A stretch of DNA of 64,000 bases from Imbricaverruca yamaguchii (lineage: Eukaryota > Arthropoda > Thecostraca > Neoverrucidae), in assembly GCA_034440575.1 (NCBI GenBank), contig JAOTOL010001092.1, positions 124,001 through 188,000 of the forward strand. The letters are read 5' to 3'. A model generated the notes under the pieces. That model did no database searches. It was not told where the DNA came from and worked only from the letters and a program-made list of their open reading frames with translations. The translations under genes were made by a program, and so were the position numbers. Below are positions 57,922 through 64,000 of the stretch, in pieces. Numbering within the stretch: the first letter of the stretch is position 1; each line of letters opens with the position of its first letter.

Positions 57922-58690
57922 TGACCGTCGTGCACCACAACCAGCGACCTGGACTTCGGCGCTGTCGACTATCCTGTACCACAACCAGCAACCTGGACTT
58001 CGGCGCCGTCGACTATCGTGCTTGGACTTCGGCGCTGTCGACTATCGTGTACCACAACCAGCGACCTGGACTTCGGCGCTGTCGACTATCGTGTACCACA
58101 ACCAGCGACCTGGACTTCGGCGCTGTCGACTATCCTGTACCAACCAGCAACCTGGACTTCGGCGCCGTCGACTATCGTGTCCAACCAGCGACCTGGACTC
58201 GGCGCTGTCGACTATCGTGTACCACAACCAGCGACCTGGACTTCGGCGCTGTCGACTATCGTGTACCACAACCAGCGACCTGGGCATCGGCGCTGTCGAC
58301 TATCGTGCACCACAACCAGCGACCTGGACTTCGGCGCTGTCGACTATCGTGTACCACAACCAGCGACCTGGACTTCGGCGCTGTCGACTATCGTGTACCA
58401 CAGCCAGCGACCTGGACTTCGGCGCTGTCGACTATCCTGTACCACAACCAGCGACCTGGACTTCGGCGCCGTCGACTATCGTGTACCACAACCAGCGACC
58501 TGGACTTCGGCGCTGTCGACTATCGTGTACCACAACCAGCGACCTGGACTTCGGCGCTGTCGACTATCGTGTACCACAACCAGCGACCTGGGCATCGGCG
58601 CTGTCGACTATCGTGTACCACAACCAGCGACCTGGACTTCGGCGCTGTCGACTATCGTGTACCACAACCAGCGACCCGGGCATCGGCGCA
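57922..58690. repeat. 44 bp minisatellite
   Basis: About 17 units of ACCACAACCAGCGACCTGGA plus CTTCGGCGCTGTCGACTATCGTGT. A few units are shortened near 58020-58200. All three forward frames remain open. Confidence 0.95.
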
Positions 58691-58694
58691 TCGT

Positions 58695-60880
58695 CCGAGG
58701 ATTGACCATCCTAGACGCCCGACACTAGGTCACCGCAGGTCACGAGCACCGGAAACTAGCTTGCCGTGAGCCTCTGAATTGCCCGGCCGATCACAAACCA
58801 TTTGGCAAACCTCGACGTGCTAACGGCGATTATGCAATTAATCGCTAGATATTCTACACGGTTGTGGCCGTCGAGCTTTCACCCGACTAATTAATCCTTT
58901 GAGCCATGATTATTTATCAAAGGCATCCGGGGCCGGCCGGCTCGGCGGCCAACTGCCACCTGCCACCGAACTGCCCACGTGTTGTTTGCCGAGTTCCACA
59001 AGGTAGCGGCGCCGCTTCCATCAGGTCCGGCTTCGGCCGCCTCCCCTCCCCTAGCAAGGTGCTCACGTCACAGATGCTGACGTGTTGGTGTTGAGGTGTT
59101 ATGGTTGTTGCGCAAGGTGTTGACGTGTTGTAGTTATTCAGGACGTGAGCTGATGTGCGATGCGCCAGGCATAGAAAGGTGCTTAACACACGTCCCAGAG
59201 GGGGGAGGGCAAATTCGCCCACCCCTCCGGCTTTTCGTAGATAACTCCAGATTTTACCGGCCAATATACGGCATTGTCTGTATACCTGTTTAGAAATGAC
59301 CGCCACCTTGTTTAAAGTAAGGAAAACGAAAATCGGCATATATTTTTTTCGAGTTAGGGGTCGTTAAATAATAAAAAATCGCCAGACCACAAATGTCGAC
59401 GCTGATGCGTTGATGCAGTGATGAATAGTGCGTGCGTGTGATCAATAGTGCGTGAACCCAAATAGGATAGGCTGCTGCACACGAAGCAAGGTACGACATT
59501 AAAAAAAGAAATCATAAAGGCACAGACAAAACATGACAGCAACTGTGGTAACAAGTTACACGAACGCGAAAAGTACAGCCATACAAGAAGAAGCGCACCG
59601 TCAAAGTGCAGGAAAGAGTGCAAAAGCGCACCAAAGCTGAGAAGAGTATTACGAACCGAATCGAGCGGTCGTCATCAATCATCATCGAGTCGTCGTCATC
59701 AATCGCCAGTCGAGGTGATGATGTGCAGTGCATATGCTGCTGCATGAGGTACGGACGTTCGTGTGAAGACTGGATCCAGTGCATAGGATGGGCCTGTGTG
59801 CCATGTACTGACGTGACCCCGAACTAGGTCAGCTTCGTGTGCACTGCTTGTCGTGATTGAGCTATTACCGCAAGGCAAGGCGGGAGCCGTTTTATCTAGA
59901 TCAGGTATAATATCACCAGTGCTGCACTATACGATAGTGCACATTCTGCTTCCCACAAGGTTGCCAACAAAGATTTCACTTCTGCCAATCTATGCTTCAT
60001 TTCATCCAATGCTCATTGTGTGCGTATCTCAATCACCTGTGTGTGCGCCCAAAGCGGACAGGTCTGACTAGTTGACGTACAGCGCGAGTTGTTCTACATT
60101 CTTCGCAAACAAGTACATGAAGAAGCATCTGAACCAAAATATCTGATGGATCGTGCATCCTAACGTCCGGCTACTGATTGATGCCTTCCTTGCCCATACA
60201 CTATAAGCGAGCTGGCCACCACAAACAATTGTCTGCTAGTCGCGCGTTATTGGAGCGTCTTACCTTTTACTGATGGAAGGCATCCTTATCTGGGCTTAAT
60301 TGGATCTTTTTTCGTAATAAATCCATGGTAGCTAAATGATGTTTTTCGAAACCACAAGGCAAAAGGCTCAAGTGTAAGATGATGTTCGCTTATACGTACT
60401 CTGAAATAAGACAAGAACTTCCCCGGACATGAAATAATGAGATTTATATCAAACACTGTGCAATAATAAGGATCTTTGGCTACATAATAAAGCCATTGGT
60501 GGCTTGTTGATCACTCTCGGACTGCTTAACATGTCACAAAAATCAAAATGTTCTCAAATAAGCATGGCACGCTCCCCATTACTTCAGATTCCGCGTTTGC
60601 GTGCTACTTAAGAATACTACTTATAGCTTTACAAACCGTCATGACAGATGCTTATAGATCTTGCTCTGTCGGATCTATGCGAGGATATCTTCCATAGTAA
60701 CATGTCCGGTGCTGGGCTTCCAGTATTGCCCGACCGATCTACTTGAACCACAGCACACACTTCACTTTCGCACGTGGTAATGTTCTCGTGTAAAACTCCC
60801 ATGGGGATCACTGCACTACGGCGATCCGCCTGCTATGGGACGCCCCCATCGTGCCATCCTCCTGCTATGGGACCCATCGC
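58695..60880. other. Unrecognised sequence
   Basis: No supported gene. A CGTCATCAATC/CATCATCGAGT direct duplication lies near 59670-59705. Confidence 0.4.
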
Positions 60881-60884
60881 AGGC

Positions 60885-60920
60885 CAGGCCACCCCACAGC
60901 GGGCGGCCTGGCCTGTGCTC
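60885..60920. repeat. Small inverted repeat
   Basis: CAGGCCAGGCC and GGCCTGGCCTG form an 11 bp stem, just upstream of the 40 bp array. Confidence 0.75.
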
Positions 60921-60924
60921 TTCA

Positions 60925-61750
60925 TTAGGACCCCACAGTGATCCGTCGACTCCTGTGCTCTTCATCAGGACCGCACAGTGATCCGCCGACCCCTGTGCTC
61001 TTCATCAGGACCGCACAGTGGTCCGTCGACCCGCGTGCTCTTCATCAGGACCGCACAGTGGTCCGCCGACCCCTGTGCTCTTCATCAGGACCGCACAGTG
61101 GTCCGTCGACCCGCGTGCTCTTCATCAGGACCGCACAGTGGTCCGCCGACCCCTGTGCTCTTCATCAGGACCGCACAGTGGTCCGTCGACCCGCGTGCTC
61201 TTCATCAGGACCGCACAGTGGTCCGTCGACCCGCGTGCTCTTCATCAGGACTCCACAGTAGTTTGTTGACCCCTATGCTCTTCATCAGGACCGCACAGTG
61301 GTCCGTCGACCCGCGTGCTCTTCATCAGGACTCCACAGAAGTTTGTTGACCCCTGTGCTCTTCATCAGGACCGCACAGTGGTCCGTCGACTCGCGTGCTC
61401 TTCATCAGGACTCCACAATAGTTTGTTGACCCCTGTGCTCTTCATCAGGACCGCACAGTGGTCTGTCGACCCCTGTGCTCTTCATTAGGACCCTGCAGTG
61501 ATCCGTCGACTCCTGTGCTCTTCATCAGGACTCCACAGTAGTTTGTCGACTCCTGTGCTCTTCATCAGGACTCCACAGTAGTTTGTTGACCCCTGTGCTC
61601 TTCATCAGGACTCCACAGTAGTTTGTCGACTCCCGTGCTCTTCATCAGGACTCCACAGTGGTCCGTCGGCCATGGCACGCTCTCACCAGGACCGCACAGT
61701 GGTCCGTCGGCCATGAGACGCTCTCACCAGGACCGCACAGTGGTCCGCCG
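60925..61750. repeat. 40 bp minisatellite
   Basis: About 20 units of GACCGCACAGTGGTCCGTCG plus ACCCGCGTGCTCTTCATCAG. A second variant (ACTCCACAGTAGTTTGTTGA) becomes frequent in the right half. Confidence 0.95.
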
Positions 61751-61894
61751 GTGCCTTTGTTGGCAGCAGGTCGGGCTGAGAGTATGGTGCGGACGCGGAG
61801 ACGGCCGGCTGGGACCGCTGTGGCGCGCTGCCGACGCGGCGGGGCCATTGTGGCTCAGCGGCATGCAGTGGACGGCGCAGAGGTCGGCCCGTCG

Positions 61895-62635
61895 CGGCTC
61901 TGTGCGTGGCTGTGTGTGGCTGTGTGTGGCTGTGTGTGGCTGTGTGTGGCTGTGCGTGGCTGTGCGTGGCTGTGCGTGGCTGTGTGTGGCTGTGCGTGGC
62001 TGTGTGTGACTGTGCGTGGCTGTGTGTGACTGTGTGTGGCTGTGTGTGGCTGTGCGTGTGGCTGTGCGTGTGGCTGTGTGTGTGGCTGTGCGTGTGGCTG
62101 TGCGTGTGGCTATGCGTGTGGCTGTGCGTGTGGCTGTGCGTGTGGCTGTGCGTGTGGCTGTGCCTGTGGCTGTGCGTGTGGCTGTGTGTGGCTGTGTGTG
62201 GCTGTGTGTGGCTGTGTGTGGCTGTGCGTGGCTGTGTGTGGCTGTGTGTGGCTGTGTGTGACTGTGCGTGGCTGTGTGTGGCTGTGCGTTGCTGTGTGTG
62301 GCTGTGTGTGACTGCGTGGCTGTGTGGCTGTGTGTGGCTGTGTGTGGCTGTGCGTGTGGCTGTGCGTGTGGCTGTGCGTGTGGCTGTGTGTGTGGCTGTG
62401 TGTGGCTGTGTGTGGCTGTGTGTGGCTGTGTGTGGCTGTGCGTGGCTGTGCGTGGCTGTGTGTGGCTGTGCGTGGCTGTGCGTGGCTGTGTGGCTGTGTG
62501 TGGCTGTGTGTGGCTGTGTGTGGCTGTGCGTGGCTGTGTGTGGCTGTTTGTGGCTGTGTGTTGCTGTTTGTGGCTGTGTGTGGCTGTGCGTGGCTGTGCG
62601 TGGCTGTGTGTGGCTGTGTGTGGCTGTGCAGGTAC
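61895..62635. repeat. 10 bp array GGCTGTGTGT with 12 bp variants
   Basis: More than 70 units of GGCTGTG(T/C)GT, with blocks of 12 bp GGCTGTGCGTGT units at about 62050-62180 and 62350-62395. The 290-358-codon frames on both strands are by-products. Confidence 0.96.
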
Positions 62636-62639
62636 TGGA

Positions 62640-64000
62640 TCTGACGCGGCTGTTTGAGGCTGTGCAGGTGCTGTGTGTGGGCGGACAGGTACTGGGTCTC
62701 GGAGGTGGGGGTAGCGACCGACACGGGTCGTTGCTTCTGGCCAGACTCGACTTGGCTGCGCGTTTGGGTCGGAAATAGTTTGGAACAGGCCCGTCGGCAT
62801 ACAGATTTAGCCATCTTTCCTTTGAGGTCGAGAAACGGTAGTCTTGCCTTTGTTATATTTTCTGTTTGCTTGCGTGTTGAGCGTATGCACGCTCACGGTC
62901 GGGATACGTTTTGGGAGCGTAGGGCTTCACACACCCATTGCAAGATGTGTGATGAATTACAGCGAAATCCAGACGTGCTTATCGGCTAGAGGATAGTTAT
63001 TCTATTAAAAATAACTACTCATTCCTACGCCAGCCATTGGCCACGTACCAGTGACCGAAGTACCTTCAATGCTCTGTGCTATTCTCGTGATATCATGTCG
63101 TGTGATGTGACGTGGTTATCAACAGAATAAACACACTTGGCAAACACATCAATAGAAGAAACCGAATGCTCCGAATAGCTGTCAACATAACAACTGAAGC
63201 GTGTCGAAATGTCGGCCGCCCATGAGGGAAAGACCGTTGTCTTAGTGCAGAAAAAAGTACTACGATACTACGAGTGTCACAATTTAACCCTCTAAGTGTA
63301 TGGAGGCCAATTCGCCTCATTGAATTTTCTGGAATAGCCCCTAAGCCGCCTGAGATATTGCTTTAATATTTGGAATAGTTATCAACGATGAATGACAGCA
63401 CATTTTATGCCAAAAATATAGAGGTCCAGTCTATGCAGTTCCCGGAGCTACGGCAGATGAAAGTCAAGTCATGACCTCGTTTTTTACGGTTTTTAGATGT
63501 ACATCGAAACATTTACTTGTGAATAAACAGTGAAAGATACAGCTAAAATGAAACGAGTGTACGTGCAAATATAAAAAAATATACAAATACATGACCTGCA
63601 GTCAGCTGTCTAATCGAAACTGTGGCCTAAGCCGAAACTTCTGTGCGTGACTTCGTGAGAAATCCATTCACAACCTGAGGTCAACTGACCAGTTGAAACT
63701 TTGGTTTAAGCCGGATTTTCTGTGCATGACATCGTTGTAAAACCATGCTTAAAAAGCTCAAATATGTAACGACATGCTATTCCCTCTTATGGTGTTTCAA
63801 GTTGTAAGTCAACATCAGGTCACTTTTTTGAGATGTGAGACGCTTTGGGCATAAGTGTCGCGGACGCTCTGAAGACCAAACTACCTAACATTCCGACTTA
63901 AAATTGTTAATTTAGGGTAATTTTATTCGTCCATCTAGTGTGCGATGCGATTAGATCCATAAACTTGTTAGTCATTTTAGAGAAAAAATAGTTTTTTTTC
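62640..64000. other. Unrecognised sequence to the window end
   Basis: The first 150 bp are GC-rich and carry a duplicated CAGGTACTGG/CAGGTGCTG word. The rest is AT-rich. No supported feature. Confidence 0.4.

Noticed and set aside
61724..62814. 358- and 290-codon frames over the GGCTGTGTGT array
   Set aside because: Generated by the 10/12 bp repeat; open on both strands and in several frames.

Overview
The window is eukaryotic, and most likely from an arthropod. It contains one gene that can be assembled with confidence: a WAVE/SCAR (WASF) actin-nucleation promoting factor on the + strand, in eight coding exons between 21644 and 38748. All introns have GT-AG borders, the phases match at every junction, and the exons sum to 1638 nt (545 codons plus stop). 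The exons encode the WAVE homology domain, a basic region, a poly-Q tract, a long proline-rich region, and the WH2-central-acidic (WCA) tail. A poly(A) signal follows about 950 nt after the stop. The WCA tail and the basic region resemble insect SCAR more than vertebrate WASF. Together with TTAGG-type (CCTAA) interstitial repeats, this points to an arthropod. I cannot name the species or order.

Layout. At 0-3 kb there is a probable single coding exon of an unrecognised protein on the - strand (610-978), followed by minisatellites. 3-13 kb is mostly unrecognised sequence with several 22-41 bp minisatellites, a GATA/GAGA microsatellite and one tRNA-like SINE head. 13.4-20.3 kb is an AT-richer block holding decayed CR1-like LINE pieces, a foldback element with a telomere-like core and a SINE-like unit. 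20.3-39.7 kb is the WAVE gene, whose introns are packed with GC-rich minisatellites. Several of these arrays begin or end within a few bases of a splice site. 39.7-49.9 kb has a degenerate array, one candidate isolated exon and several large tandem arrays, ending in a roughly 400 bp CA tract. 50.5-53 kb is the 3' part of an I-superfamily LINE (RT end, RNase H, CCHC motif) interrupted by two different tRNA-derived SINEs. 53-64 kb is mostly unrecognised, with three more large arrays and a LINE 3' scrap.

Beyond the WAVE gene, the most notable observation is a set of very short insertions (49, 55 and 55 bp). They share one sequence with a predicted hairpin, each flanked by exact 14-15 bp direct repeats. 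They behave like complete retroposed units rather than random truncations. Other notable items are an 85 bp duplication of the exon-5 splice acceptor, a triplicated splice donor beside the minus-strand exon, and a foldback whose loop carries a hammerhead-like core. No rRNA genes, functional tRNA genes, CRISPR arrays or bacterial-type operons were seen.
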